DNA from: Kribbella sp. ALI-6-A
Lineage (GTDB): Bacteria; Actinomycetota; Actinomycetes; Propionibacteriales; Kribbellaceae
DNA length: 64,000 nt
Direction of reading: 5' to 3'
NCBI RefSeq assembly: GCF_001984195.1
Contig: NZ_MTQN01000004.1
Span: 62,001 to 126,000 of the forward strand
The notes beneath the pieces are model-generated. The model ran no database searches. It had not been told where the DNA came from and was given only the letters and a program-made list of their open reading frames with translations. This document shows positions 16,898 to 26,157 of the stretch, one piece after another; positions within the stretch are counted from its first letter, which is position 1; each line of letters opens with the position of its first letter. The position numbers were made by a program, and so were the translations under genes.

Positions 16898-17779
16898 ATG
16901 CAGGTCTTCGTCACCGGGGCCACCGGCCTCGTCGGCTCGGCGGTTGTCGCCGAGCTCGTTCAGCACGGTCACACCCCGCTCGGGCTGGCTCGTTCCGGCG
17001 CCTCGGCCGCCAAGCTCGAGGCCGCCGGCGCCGAAGCGGTCCGGGGCACGCTCGCCGACCTCGACGTACTGCGCGCCGCGGCCGGTGCCACCGACGGGGT
17101 CATTCATCTTGCCTTCAGCAACGATTTCAGCAGTCCCGAGGCGCTCGCCCGCTCCATCGAGGAGGAGAGCGCCGCGCAGGCCGCGATCGGCGAGGCGCTC
17201 GTCGGCACCGGCAAGCCGTACGTCGTGTGCTCGGGCACTCCGGTCGTCCCCGGCCGGGTGGCGACGGAGGTCGACGCGTTGCCGTTCGAAGGTCCGGTCG
17301 CCGGGCGGAACCGTTCGGTCACCGCGACTCTCGCCTTCGCCGAGCGCGGCGTCCGTACGTCGGCCGTCCGCCTGCCCCGCACCGTGCACAACGACGGTCA
17401 CGGCGGCTTCGCCGGCCTGCTCACCCAGATCGCGCGGCAGTCCGGCGTGTCCGGCTACATCGGTGACGGCTCCCAGCGCTGGCCGGCAGTGCACGCGAAC
17501 GACGCGGCGGTGTTGTTCCGCCTCGCGCTCGAGCAGGCGCCCGCCGGCACGGCCTGGCACGCGGTCGACGACGAGGGCGACCCGGTCAAGGCCATCGCCG
17601 AAGTGATCGGCCGCCGGCTCGGTGTCCCGGTCCAGCAGGTTCCGGCGGAGAGCTACGGACCGATCGGAGCGATCTTCGCCGCCGACCAGCCGGCCTCCAG
17701 CGCCCACACGCGGGAGGTGCTGAATTGGCGACCGGTCCACCCGAAGCTGCTCGACGACCTGGAGCTGCTCAAGCCCTGA
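16898..17779 (+). CDS. NAD(P)-dependent oxidoreductase, extended SDR / epimerase type
   Basis: A 293-aa Rossmann protein whose N terminus MQVFVTGATGLVGSAVV carries the TGxxGxxG cofactor motif. It lacks the classic YxxxK catalytic pair in an obvious position and matches the atypical SDR group used as quinone or aldehyde reductases (PVVPGRVATEVD, VRTSAVRLPRTVH, YIGDGSQRWPAVHANDAA). It is controlled, by inference, by the divergent TetR through the palindromes directly upstream. The substrate is unknown; xenobiotic reduction would suit the regulator type. Confidence 0.87.
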   Translation: MQVFVTGATGLVGSAVVAELVQHGHTPLGLARSGASAAKLEAAGAEAVRGTLADLDVLRAAAGATDGVIHLAFSNDFSSPEALARSIEEESAAQAAIGEALVGTGKPYVVCSGTPVVPGRVATEVDALPFEGPVAGRNRSVTATLAFAERGVRTSAVRLPRTVHNDGHGGFAGLLTQIARQSGVSGYIGDGSQRWPAVHANDAAVLFRLALEQAPAGTAWHAVDDEGDPVKAIAEVIGRRLGVPVQQVPAESYGPIGAIFAADQPASSAHTREVLNWRPVHPKLLDDLELLKP

Positions 17780-17832
17780 CGTCGATCCGAGCAGATGGCA
17801 GCGGCCCGCGCCGCTGCGACCTGCTCGATCAA

Positions 17833-19488
17833 TCAGATGCCGGCGGCAACGCCCAGGTCCTGCTTGATCGCCGCCAGCTCCGCCGCGGCCTTGGTCCGGG
17901 CGGCGGCGACGTCGTCGCCCTCGACCGGGACGACGACCTCCAGGTAGCACTTGAGCTTCGGCTCGGTGCCGGACGGGCGGACGACGACGCGGGCGCCCTC
18001 GGACAGCGTGTAGCGCAGCCCGTCGGTCGGCGGCAGGTGCTCGCTGCCCTGGCTCAGGTCGTCGATCCGGTCGACGGTGTGGCCGCCGAGCGTCGTCGGC
18101 GGGGTCGCCCGCAACCGGTCCATCGCGGCCGCGATCAGGCTCAGGTCCTCGACCCGCGCGGACAGCTGGTCGGTCGCGTGCAGCCCGTACTTCTTCGCCA
18201 GGTCGTCCAGCAGGTCGAGCAACGTCCGGCCGTCCGCCTTCGCCCGCGCGCCGAGCTCGAGCACGCGGATCAGCGTCGACACGCCGTCCTTGTCCTTCAC
18301 CGCGGCCGGATCCACGCAGTACCCGAGCGCTTCCTCGTAGCCGAAGACCAGCTCCGGCACCCGCCCGATCCACTTGAACCCGGTCAGCGTGTCGACGTAC
18401 CGCACCCCGTACGCCGCCGCGATCTTGCCCAGCAACGACGACGACACGATCGAGCACGCCGCGACGCCGTCGGGCCGCGACGACAGCAGGAACTCACCGA
18501 GCAACGCGCCGAGCTCGTCCCCGCGCAGCATCCGCCAGCCGCCGTCGGCCGCGGGATCCGGTACGGCGACCGCGCACCGGTCCGCGTCGGGATCGTTGGC
18601 CACCGCCAGGTCGGAGCCCTCGGCCCGGGCCAGCTCCAGCGCCGCGTCGATCGCGCCGGGCTCCTCCGGGTTGGGGAACGCGACGGTCGGGAAGTCCGGG
18701 TCGGGATCGGCCTGCGACGCGACCACCGCCGGTACGGCGAACCCGGCACGGCGTACGGCGTCCTCGACGAGCAGGCGGCCGACGCCGTGCAGCGGGGTGT
18801 ACGCGACCTTGAGGTCGCGCGGCGCGTCGGCCGGGACCAGCGTCGCGATCCGGTCCAGGTAGGCGCCGAGCAGGTCGTCGCCGGCGGTCTGCCAGTCCTC
18901 GCCGCGCGGCACCGAGTCCAGCGGTCCGACCGCGTCCATGGCGGCGGCGATCTCGTGATCGGCCGGGGGCACGATCTGCGAGCCGTCGCCGAGGTAGACC
19001 TTGTAGCCGTTGTCCTGCGGCGGGTTGTGCGACGCCGTCACCACGACGCCCGCGACGGCCTTCAGGTGCCGGATCCCGAACGCGACCACCGGCGTCGGCG
19101 TCGGCCGGTCCAGCAGCACGGCGTCGAGCCCCGCGCCGCGGATCACCGCGGCGGTGTCCCGCGCGAACACGTCGGACTTGTGCCGTGCGTCGTACCCGAT
19201 CAGCACCGGGCCGTCGGTGAGCCCGTTGTCCTTCAGGTACGCCGCGAGCCCGGCCGCGGCGCGAATCACGACGACCCGGTTCATCCGGTTCGGCCCGGCG
19301 CCGACCGCGCCGCGCAGCCCCGCCGTCCCGAACTCGAGCTTGCCCCGGAACCGATCGGCCAGCTCGGCCTCCGACGCCAGCCCGGCATCCACCAACCGCC
19401 GAAGCTCGGCCCGGGTGTCCTCGTCGGGGTCCTCGGCCAGCCAGGCCTCGGCAGCGGTACGGATCAGAGCGGCATCATCGACGGTCAC
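17833..19488 (-). CDS. Phosphohexomutase (phosphoglucomutase/phosphomannomutase)
   Basis: A 551-aa alpha-D-phosphohexomutase with all four domain signatures. The phosphoserine loop is TASHNPPQDNGYKVY (Ser153), the Mg site DPDADR, the sugar-specificity loop GYEEALGYCVDP and the phosphate-binding loop VVRPSGTEPKLKCYLEV. It interconverts hexose 1- and 6-phosphates for cell-wall and storage sugars. Length and motifs resemble the PGM2/PMM-like actinobacterial enzymes. I use GTG 19488, the first start that gives the standard N terminus; the frame remains open upstream. Confidence 0.93.
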   Translation of the reverse strand: MTVDDAALIRTAAEAWLAEDPDEDTRAELRRLVDAGLASEAELADRFRGKLEFGTAGLRGAVGAGPNRMNRVVVIRAAAGLAAYLKDNGLTDGPVLIGYDARHKSDVFARDTAAVIRGAGLDAVLLDRPTPTPVVAFGIRHLKAVAGVVVTASHNPPQDNGYKVYLGDGSQIVPPADHEIAAAMDAVGPLDSVPRGEDWQTAGDDLLGAYLDRIATLVPADAPRDLKVAYTPLHGVGRLLVEDAVRRAGFAVPAVVASQADPDPDFPTVAFPNPEEPGAIDAALELARAEGSDLAVANDPDADRCAVAVPDPAADGGWRMLRGDELGALLGEFLLSSRPDGVAACSIVSSSLLGKIAAAYGVRYVDTLTGFKWIGRVPELVFGYEEALGYCVDPAAVKDKDGVSTLIRVLELGARAKADGRTLLDLLDDLAKKYGLHATDQLSARVEDLSLIAAAMDRLRATPPTTLGGHTVDRIDDLSQGSEHLPPTDGLRYTLSEGARVVVRPSGTEPKLKCYLEVVVPVEGDDVAAARTKAAAELAAIKQDLGVAAGI

Positions 19489-19747
19489 GCCCGCACGATA
19501 CCGCCCGGTACGACACGGGCCGGAGAACCGCCGGCTCGTGCTCGCCTGCGGGCGCACGCGTCGGCCGGTGACTGCCGGCGTGCGGTGCACGCGCCTGCTG
19601 CTCCTTGCGCGCGTCGGCGCACCCGTCGGCTGGGCCGTCGACCGGTCACCCCGTGGTGCTCGAAGCCCCGCGACGAAGTCGCCTGGTCCTGGGGCCGCGG
19701 CACCCCGTTTCCAGCATCCCGTTTCCTCTCCGCAGGGGAGGAGGAAG
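19489..19747. other. 259-bp gap without a recognisable gene
   Basis: Between the start of the phosphohexomutase gene and the end of the GGCT-like gene (both minus strand). It should hold the phosphohexomutase promoter. I see no clear hairpin terminator, repeat or coding similarity in it. Confidence 0.5.
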
Positions 19748-20209
19748 TCAGTGGCCCGAGGACTGGCAGGGGCGGGAGCGGATGTCGGCCACGTAGTCGT
19801 CGGGTGCGCCGGCGGCCTCCGCGGCCTCGGCGAGGATGCCGAGGTAGCGGGCCGACGGCAGACCGCCCTCGTAGGCGTTCAGCACGTACATCCAGGCGAG
19901 CTGGGTGCCGTCCAGGGTCTGCACCCGGACCTGGATCTTGCGGTAGACGCCCTGGTCGATCCACTCCCACTCGTCCAGCCGCTCGACGTCCTTGGGGTGT
20001 ACGTCGTACAGCGCGACGAAAACCTGGTTGGTCGGGTTGGCCGGGTCCTCGACGACCGTGGCCATCGAACCCTCCCAGCCGAGCTCCTCACCACCGAAGG
20101 TCAGGCGCCAGCCGACGATCCACCCGGTCCCGCGCAGCGGCGAGTACGGGCATCGCTCGGCCATCAGATTCGGGTCCAGATTCGACGCAAACGCGGCGTA
20201 CAGGGTCAC
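19748..20209 (-). CDS. Gamma-glutamylcyclotransferase-like (GGCT/AIG2) protein
   Basis: A 153-aa protein beginning LYAAFASNLDP, the substrate-phosphate loop of the GGCT fold (usually YxxYGSNM/L). It continues with GWIVGWRLTFGG and the region LDEWEWIDQGVYRKIQV, where a Glu can act as catalytic acid/base. Such enzymes cyclise gamma-glutamyl groups to 5-oxoproline; the true substrate is not evident. The GTG start at 20209 lies 31 bp from the divergent lpdA-like gene, so the two share a short promoter region. Confidence 0.82.
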   Translation of the reverse strand: MTLYAAFASNLDPNLMAERCPYSPLRGTGWIVGWRLTFGGEELGWEGSMATVVEDPANPTNQVFVALYDVHPKDVERLDEWEWIDQGVYRKIQVRVQTLDGTQLAWMYVLNAYEGGLPSARYLGILAEAAEAAGAPDDYVADIRSRPCQSSGH

Positions 20210-20240
20210 GAGATCACAGGATACGGAACAATGGCTCCTC

Positions 20241-21620
20241 GTGGCGCGAGTTGTGATCATCGGTGGCGGTCCTGGCGGGTACGAAGCGGCGAGTGCGGCC
20301 GCCCAGCTGGGAGCGGAGGTGACGGTTGTCGATTCCGACGGGATCGGCGGGTCGGCCGTGCTCACCGACTGCGTCCCCAGCAAGACGTTGATCGCCACCG
20401 CGGAGGTGATGACCGAGGTGGAGGAGGCCGGCGAGCTGGGCCTGCGGGTGGACGACGGCGACGACGACCCGGCCAACTCGGTCAGCGTCGAGTTCTCGGT
20501 GGTGAACGAGCGGGTCAAGGCGCTGGCGGCTGCCCAGTCCGACGGGATCGCGCGGCGGCTGACCGACGAGAAGATCCGGCTCGTGCACGGCCGCGGCCGG
20601 CTCGACGGGCCGGAGACCGTGGTGGTCGGCGACGAGCGCCTGGAGGCGGACGTCGTCCTGATCGCCACCGGGGCCAGGCCGCGGGTGCTGAAGGGCTCGG
20701 AGCCCGATGGCGAGCGGATCCTGACCTGGGAACAGGTCTACGAGCTGCAGGAACTGCCCGAGAAGCTGATCGTGGTCGGGTCCGGTGTGACCGGCGCGGA
20801 GTTCGCCAGCGCGTACAACGCGCTCGGCAGCGAAGTGGTGCTGGTCTCGTCGCGGGACCGGGTGCTGCCGGGCGAGGACGCCGACGCGGCCGCCGTACTG
20901 GAAGACGTTTTCCAGCGCCGCGGGCTGACCGTGCTCGGGCAGTCCCGCGCGGAGTCGGTGAAGCGGCAGGGCGACGGGGTCGTGGTGACGCTCACCGACG
21001 GGCGGACGGTACAGGGTTCGCACGCGCTGCTGGCGGTCGGATCGCTGCCGAACACCGACAACATGGGACTTGTCGAGTCGGGCGTGTCGCTGGGCGACGG
21101 CGGCTTCGTGACGGTCGACCGGGTGTCGCGCACGACGGCCCGCGGGGTGTACGCGGCCGGTGACTGCACCGGCGTACTGATGCTCGCCTCGGTCGCGGCG
21201 ATGCAGGGCCGGATCGCGATGTCCCACGCCCTCGGCGATGCGGTCACGCCGCTGGACCAGTCGACGGTGTCGTCGAACGTCTTCACCGCGCCGGAGATCG
21301 CCACCGTCGGCCTGACCCAGGCAACGCTGGACGCCGGCGGCAGTACGGCGATGGTCGCGAAGGTGCCGCTGGCCGCCAACGCGCGGGCCAAGATGCAGGG
21401 CGTGCGCGACGGTTTCGTGAAGCTCTTCTGCCTGCCCAACACCGGCATCGTCGTCGGCGGCGTGGTCGTCGCACCGCGCGCTTCGGAGCTGATCCACCCG
21501 ATCTCGCTGGCCGTCGCGGGTCGTCTGACGGTCGACCAGGTGGCGCAGGCGTTCACCGTCTACCCGTCCATCACCGGCTCGATCGCCGAAGCCGCGAGGC
21601 GGCTGCACCTGCGGTCCTGA
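20241..21620 (+). CDS. lpdA: LpdA-type NAD(P)H quinone reductase / dihydrolipoamide dehydrogenase-like flavoprotein
   Basis: A 459-aa flavin disulfide reductase-family protein with FAD motif GGGPGGYEA, NAD motif VGSGVTGAEFASAY, FAD motif VYAAGDCTG and C-terminal dimerisation domain. Where true dihydrolipoamide dehydrogenases have the redox CxxxxC, this protein has GGSAVLTDCVPSKT with only the second Cys. That is the arrangement of Mycobacterium tuberculosis LpdA (Rv3303c), an NAD(P)H:quinone reductase. It starts at GTG 20241, since earlier frame is antisense to the GGCT-like gene. Confidence 0.9.
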   Translation: MARVVIIGGGPGGYEAASAAAQLGAEVTVVDSDGIGGSAVLTDCVPSKTLIATAEVMTEVEEAGELGLRVDDGDDDPANSVSVEFSVVNERVKALAAAQSDGIARRLTDEKIRLVHGRGRLDGPETVVVGDERLEADVVLIATGARPRVLKGSEPDGERILTWEQVYELQELPEKLIVVGSGVTGAEFASAYNALGSEVVLVSSRDRVLPGEDADAAAVLEDVFQRRGLTVLGQSRAESVKRQGDGVVVTLTDGRTVQGSHALLAVGSLPNTDNMGLVESGVSLGDGGFVTVDRVSRTTARGVYAAGDCTGVLMLASVAAMQGRIAMSHALGDAVTPLDQSTVSSNVFTAPEIATVGLTQATLDAGGSTAMVAKVPLAANARAKMQGVRDGFVKLFCLPNTGIVVGGVVVAPRASELIHPISLAVAGRLTVDQVAQAFTVYPSITGSIAEAARRLHLRS

Positions 21621-21630
21621 GGGCGTGACC

Positions 21631-21662
21631 CTGCGCCCGGGCCGGGGACCGGCCGGGCGCAG
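21631..21662. terminator. Terminator-like hairpin after lpdA
   Basis: A 10-bp stem CTGCGCCCGG (21631-21640) with CCGGGCGCAG (21653-21662), extendable with a bulge. It lies between the convergent lpdA and Thr/Pro-rich protein genes. No clear T-run. Confidence 0.6.
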
Positions 21663-21670
21663 GAGTTGGG

Positions 21671-22090
21671 TCAGCTGGGGGAGTTCGCGGTGTTCGCGTC
21701 GCCCGGGGTGTTCGCCGAGTTCGTGTCGTTCGGGGTGTTGGCCGAGTCGGCCGTGCCCGGGGTGTTGGCGTCGTTCGGGGTGTTCGCCGTGGTGGTGTTG
21801 GCCGAGTCGCTGTCCCCGGGCGTGTTCGCGGACGTGGTGTCGCGGGGCGTGTTGGCGGACGCCGGGTCGCCGGGGGTGTTCGTGCTGGCGGTTTCGCCGG
21901 GCGTGTCGGCGGACTGGGTCGCGCCGGTGGTCGGCTGGGCGGAGGCGCCCGGGCTCGGCGTGGTGGTGGTCGGCTGCGCCGGGGCCGGGTCGTTGAGGTC
22001 GGCGGGCGCGGCGTACGCGGCGGTGCCGAGGCCGATGCCCGAGACGGCGGCGATGGTTCCGGCGACGGCCCACTTACGCTTGGCTGACAT
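21671..22090 (-). CDS. Secreted low-complexity protein with (S)ANTPGD repeats
   Basis: A 139-aa protein with a signal peptide (KRKWAVAGTIAAVSGIGLGTAAYA). Its mature part consists of Thr/Pro-rich sequence and at least eight imperfect repeats of SANTPGD / ANTPND. No folded domain is visible; a wall-spanning or surface stalk, possibly glycosylated, is plausible. Start ATG 22090 has AGGAACC upstream and overlaps the end of the phosphotransferase gene by 17 bp, so the two are probably co-expressed. Such repeats can change copy number by slippage. Confidence 0.72.
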   Translation of the reverse strand: MSAKRKWAVAGTIAAVSGIGLGTAAYAAPADLNDPAPAQPTTTTPSPGASAQPTTGATQSADTPGETASTNTPGDPASANTPRDTTSANTPGDSDSANTTTANTPNDANTPGTADSANTPNDTNSANTPGDANTANSPS

Positions 22091-23315
22091 GGTGGTTCCT
22101 TTCTCGAAGGGGGAGCGCGGAGCTCCGGTGAACCCGGTGGGCGGCGTCGTACCAGCGCTCGGCCAGCGCGACTCGGTCCCGGGTGGCTTGCTGCCAGCCG
22201 GCGTCCTGCACGCGGTGCGGGCCGGTGGCGAGTGCGAGGACGACCGACGCGATCCGCAGCCGTAGCTGAGTCGGATCGGCCTGCCGGTCGAAGGTGGACA
22301 GGCAACGTTCGGCCAGCCTGTCGATGGCGTCGGCATTCGGCGGCAGGACCTGCGCGAGCACGCTGAGATGCCCGACCAGACAGGCCAGATCGTCCAGCCG
22401 GTCACCGGGACCGGCGGTGTCGACGTCCAGCAGCCCGACGATGTCGCCGGACCGGTCGACGTGCACCTGCGCCTCGTAGAAATCCCCGTGCACCGGGACA
22501 ATCGGACCAATGGTGCTCTCAGCAACAATCGACGCGGCCAACTCCGACGACCAGCCGGCGAGTTCCGGTACGACGTTGCCGACCGAGCGCGCGTAATACG
22601 CCGTCCGCTCGAGCCATGTCGTACGCCGAGGCGCCTCCAGCAGCTCAGCCGGCAGCCGCTCCAACAGCTCGACCAAGCCCGCAGGATCAGTTGCCACCGG
22701 CCCCGATCGCAGCGCCGACCGCAACGTCCGCCCGCCCAGCGCCTCCAGCACCACGAGCCCGTCGTCGGTCCACCCCAGACTCCGCGGAGCCGGTACGCCG
22801 GCGCCCGTCAGCAACCGGTGCCGCTCGTGCAGCGCTCGCCCTTGCTCAGGAGGCACCGCCTTGAGGAACAACCGCCCGAGCGGCCCCGAAGCCTCGACCA
22901 CCGCCCGCCGCAACGGCCGGTACGCCCGCAGCTTCACCGACACCGGCCCGTCGCCGAGCCCGCACCGCGAGAAGATCCCCGCGACCGCCGCAGGATTCAG
23001 CGCGGTCCGCAGCCCAAGCAGCGAAGGATCGTGCGCGGCCCGCCAGACACCGACCTCGGCGCCCGCAGCAGGACCACCCACCACCGTCACCCCACCCGGC
23101 AGCGGCCCGCCGACGGTCGCACCGAGCACCTCGTCGGCAACCCCGTCAGCCCAGGCGATCGTGGTCCGATACGCGACAGTGGCAACGCCGTTGCCATGAG
23201 CCACCTCGGTCGACCGCCAGTCGACGAGCTGCCCACCCGCGGCCTCGACCGCGGCGCCGAGAATCTCTCCCGCCGTCGTCCCGGTCAGCAGCTCCAACGC
23301 GTCGTGTTCCGCCAT
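22074..23315 (-). CDS. Aminoglycoside phosphotransferase (APH)-fold protein
   Basis: A 413-aa kinase-fold protein. The catalytic loop is VPVHGDFYEAQVHV (Asp of HGD) and the metal-binding Asp is in GLLDVDTAG. The ATP lobe includes VSVKLRAY and RLFLKAVP. The first 100 residues form an extra N-terminal domain. Such proteins phosphorylate small molecules; resistance is only one of several roles and nothing here indicates an antibiotic. Start ATG 23315. The downstream secreted repeat protein overlaps it. Confidence 0.83.
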   Translation of the reverse strand: MAEHDALELLTGTTAGEILGAAVEAAGGQLVDWRSTEVAHGNGVATVAYRTTIAWADGVADEVLGATVGGPLPGGVTVVGGPAAGAEVGVWRAAHDPSLLGLRTALNPAAVAGIFSRCGLGDGPVSVKLRAYRPLRRAVVEASGPLGRLFLKAVPPEQGRALHERHRLLTGAGVPAPRSLGWTDDGLVVLEALGGRTLRSALRSGPVATDPAGLVELLERLPAELLEAPRRTTWLERTAYYARSVGNVVPELAGWSSELAASIVAESTIGPIVPVHGDFYEAQVHVDRSGDIVGLLDVDTAGPGDRLDDLACLVGHLSVLAQVLPPNADAIDRLAERCLSTFDRQADPTQLRLRIASVVLALATGPHRVQDAGWQQATRDRVALAERWYDAAHRVHRSSALPLRERNHHVSQA

Positions 23316-23478
23316 ACCCAGAACACTGCCGGGCCAGCATGAGTCTCCCGTGAACGAATTCTGAGAAGGCTCTCATCCAAACCCGCCATCGGCCGCCGCA
23401 CCGCGAAGATGCCATCAGCAACTAACGTTCGGCGGCGCACCCCGCTCCGGCCGCACCGACCCGCGGGGCCCGGACAGG

Positions 23479-23514
23479 CGAACGGCCCTCCGGGAAATCC
23501 CAGAGGGCCGTTCG
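23479..23514. terminator. Hairpin terminator
   Basis: CGAACGGCCCTC (23479-23490) pairs with GAGGGCCGTTCG (23503-23514); the 12-base loop contains a further GGGA/TCCC pairing. It lies 15 bp beyond the stop codon of the Gly-rich membrane protein gene (minus strand). Confidence 0.8.
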
Positions 23515-23528
23515 TGGTCTGCGTGGGG

Positions 23529-24377
23529 TCAGAAGTCGCCGAAGTCCCCGCCGAAGTCGCCCCAGCCGCCGGAGTCGCCGCCGCCCATGTCGCCGCCGGA
23601 GTCTTCGCTGAAGTCGAAGCCGCCGCCGTCGCCACCCTCGCCGCCGCCTTCGCCGCCGCCCTCGCCGCCGCCTTCGTAGCCCCCGGCGTAGTCGCCGTAG
23701 CCGCCGCCGGCGAACATGCCGCCGAGCATCGTGCCGATGAACATACCGGTCATCACGCCACCGAGCGCTCCGAACATGCCCTGCGCGTACGGCGCGTACG
23801 CCGGTCCGGCCTGCCAGTACGGCACGCGCTGCGGGCCGACCATGACCTTGCGGATGTCCGGGTCGGCGCCGGCGCGGACCCGCTCGGCGTCCGCGGCGCA
23901 GGCCGGGACCTCACGCGGCGCGCCACCGGGCGGCGCCCAAGTGACGTCCTCGACCGACGGGCCGTGCTGGGGGTTGAAGAAGCACGACGGGCGGCGCTGC
24001 GGCAGCGGCTCGCCGTTCACCCGGGCGCGCACGCAGGCCATCGCGTACCGGCCGTCCTCGAGGATCTCGATGACGTGCTTGATCTGGTCGGCCTCGGTGA
24101 CCTGGGCGACCGCCTGCTTGGCGGACTCGTAGGAGTCCAGCGCGCGCTGGTAGTCCTGGCGGGCACCGTCGCCGAGATCCTTGCCGACCATGTCCAGGTC
24201 GAGGTCCTGCAGCTCCTCGCCGAACTTGGTGATGTCCTCGTCGGCGGTCCGCTTCACCGACTCGACCTCGGCAGCGGTGAGCTCCTGCTGCTTCTTGGTC
24301 TGCAACTGGGTCCGGCGGTAGGAGCGGTATGCCAGTACTGCGATCACGACCACCGCGATCAGCAGGATCAGTTCCAT
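23529..24377 (-). CDS. Membrane-anchored Gly-rich protein of unknown function
   Basis: A 282-aa protein with one N-terminal transmembrane helix (MELILLIAVVVIAVLAYRSY). A coiled-coil-like helical region follows (residues about 25-105, KKQQELTAAEVESVKRTADE). The middle domain has Cys in RYAMACVRARV, PSCFF and VPACAADAE. The C terminus is very Gly/Asp/Glu-rich (GGGEGGGEGGGEGG, ending GDFGGDFGDF). Similar proteins are common in actinomycetes without known function. The acidic Gly-rich tail may bind cations or stay disordered. Single gene with its own terminator. Confidence 0.75.
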   Translation of the reverse strand: MELILLIAVVVIAVLAYRSYRRTQLQTKKQQELTAAEVESVKRTADEDITKFGEELQDLDLDMVGKDLGDGARQDYQRALDSYESAKQAVAQVTEADQIKHVIEILEDGRYAMACVRARVNGEPLPQRRPSCFFNPQHGPSVEDVTWAPPGGAPREVPACAADAERVRAGADPDIRKVMVGPQRVPYWQAGPAYAPYAQGMFGALGGVMTGMFIGTMLGGMFAGGGYGDYAGGYEGGGEGGGEGGGEGGDGGGFDFSEDSGGDMGGGDSGGWGDFGGDFGDF

Positions 24378-24552
24378 GACGTGCCTTCCTCGACGGGCTT
24401 TGAGTCGAGCCTACCGAAGACGTCCAATTAGGCTGAGCCGACAGCCGAACGCGCCACGCAGGGTGACGGCAATCCCCGGGATCCGGTCACTTTGTGCGCA
24501 CAATAGGTCACAGCTGCCTCATCAGCGAGCGGATGTGCGGAGGCTGTCCCCC

Positions 24553-26157
24553 ATGCGTACCACCTTGCGACTGACCCTGACCGCGGTGACCGGGCTGGCC
24601 CTGTTCGTCCCGCTGGTGCAGGTCCCCTGGAACGACCCGGCGCCCGCCGAGGCCGTTCCGGCGTCCCCGTACGCCGTCGAGCCGTCGTACCGCGAGCTGC
24701 CGCTCACCCCGGCCCCGGGCACGAAGGTCGCGAGCGCCTCGGCGCGGACCGAGCCGTTCGGCATGGTCGGCGTGACCTGGCCGTACCGGGCGAGCTCGGC
24801 CGGCGTCGTGGCGAAGATCCGGGTCCGGCGCGACGGCACCTGGGCGGCGTGGCAGCGGCTGACGATCCAGGACGACCACGGCCCGGACGGCGCCGAGGGC
24901 AAGCCGCGGTCCGGGACCGAGCCGATCTGGGTCGGTACGGCGGACGGCGTCGAGGCCTCGGTGGTCACCACCGACGGGACGGCGGTGCCGGACGCGAGAG
25001 TGGTGCTGATCCAGCCGGGCGTCCGGTCCACCGACGAGAACCCGCCGAGCACGCCGCAGGACCCGGCGATCACGCCGGAGTCGAGCCGCGCGCCGTACCC
25101 GATGCCGCGGATCGTCGGCCGGCCGGGCTGGGGCGCGGACGAGCGGCTGCGGTCGCACAACGGCGCCGCGTGCGCGAAGCCCAAGTTCACCAGCACCGTG
25201 CAGGCGGCGTTCGTGCACCACACCGCGGACCGCAACGACTACACCCGCGCGCAGGTCCCGGCGATGATCCGCGGGATGTACACGTACCACGTGAAGAGCC
25301 GCGGCTGGTGCGACCTGGGCTACAACTTCCTGGTCGACAAGTTCGGCCGCGCCTGGGAGGGCCGGTACGGCGGGATGCAGCTGCCGGTGCTCGGCGCGCA
25401 CACCGGCTCGTTCAACGCGAACTCCTTCGGCGTCTCGCTGATCGGCAACTTCGACAAGGTCGCGCCGAGCGCGCAGATGATGGAGATGACGGCCCGGATC
25501 GTCGCCTGGAAGCTGGACGCGAACTACCGCTCCCCGCTGGCCACGGTGATCCTGGACGGCAGCAAACTGGGCACGGTCTCCGGGCACCGCGACACCAAAC
25601 CGACCGCGTGTCCGGGGCAGAACCTGTACTCCCGGCTCGGTTGGCTGAAGCAACGGGTCAACACGCTGATGGGCAAGAGCGTGTCGACCGAGATCTACCG
25701 GCGCGCGCAGCAGCACGGCGGGTACCGGAAGGTCGGGCAGCCCTTCTGGGGCGAGCATCCGACCAGGACCGGCCGGGCGACGTACTTCGGTGCCCTCGAC
25801 ATCTACTGGTCGGCGCGGACCGGCGCGTGGTCGGTGCGTGGCGGGTTCAAGGCGCGGTACCGGACGATCGGCCCGGACGGCTTTCTCGGGTTGCCGACCG
25901 GTGAGCAGCGCAACGGCCGGGTCAGCGGCAGCCGGCTCCAGCCGTTCCGCAACGGCGCGCTCTACTGGTCGCCGGCGACCGGGATGCACCCGGTGTACGG
26001 ACTGATCTCCCGCAAGTACGGCGCACTCGGCGCGGAGGCGTCCCGGCTCGGCCTGCCGACCTCCGGCACCTACAAGGTGAACGGCGGCCTGCAGCAGCGC
26101 TTCCAGCACGGGACGTTGACCGTCAGCATCCGGACCCAGCAGGTGTACGTCTCGTGA
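24553..26157 (+). CDS. Secreted N-acetylmuramoyl-L-alanine amidase (PGRP type) with LGFP repeats
   Basis: A 534-aa exported peptidoglycan amidase. Signal peptide at residues 1-33. The amidase_2/PGRP domain runs from about 193 (GRPGWGADERLR), with zinc ligands expected at His in FVHHTA, the His region LGAHTGSFN and the His/Cys segment GHRDTKPTACPG. The C-terminal third holds LGFP-type repeats (GFLGLPTGEQ, ASRLGLPTSG), which bind the actinobacterial cell wall. It overlaps the SpoIID-domain gene by 4 bp (GTGA), so the two wall proteins are co-translated. Start ATG 24553. Confidence 0.92.
   Translation: MRTTLRLTLTAVTGLALFVPLVQVPWNDPAPAEAVPASPYAVEPSYRELPLTPAPGTKVASASARTEPFGMVGVTWPYRASSAGVVAKIRVRRDGTWAAWQRLTIQDDHGPDGAEGKPRSGTEPIWVGTADGVEASVVTTDGTAVPDARVVLIQPGVRSTDENPPSTPQDPAITPESSRAPYPMPRIVGRPGWGADERLRSHNGAACAKPKFTSTVQAAFVHHTADRNDYTRAQVPAMIRGMYTYHVKSRGWCDLGYNFLVDKFGRAWEGRYGGMQLPVLGAHTGSFNANSFGVSLIGNFDKVAPSAQMMEMTARIVAWKLDANYRSPLATVILDGSKLGTVSGHRDTKPTACPGQNLYSRLGWLKQRVNTLMGKSVSTEIYRRAQQHGGYRKVGQPFWGEHPTRTGRATYFGALDIYWSARTGAWSVRGGFKARYRTIGPDGFLGLPTGEQRNGRVSGSRLQPFRNGALYWSPATGMHPVYGLISRKYGALGAEASRLGLPTSGTYKVNGGLQQRFQHGTLTVSIRTQQVYVS

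Noticed and set aside
22074..23315. Antibiotic resistance role for the APH-fold proteins
   Set aside because: The fold is shared by many metabolic kinases, and neither this gene nor the one at 57780-58706 has a specific resistance signature or context.
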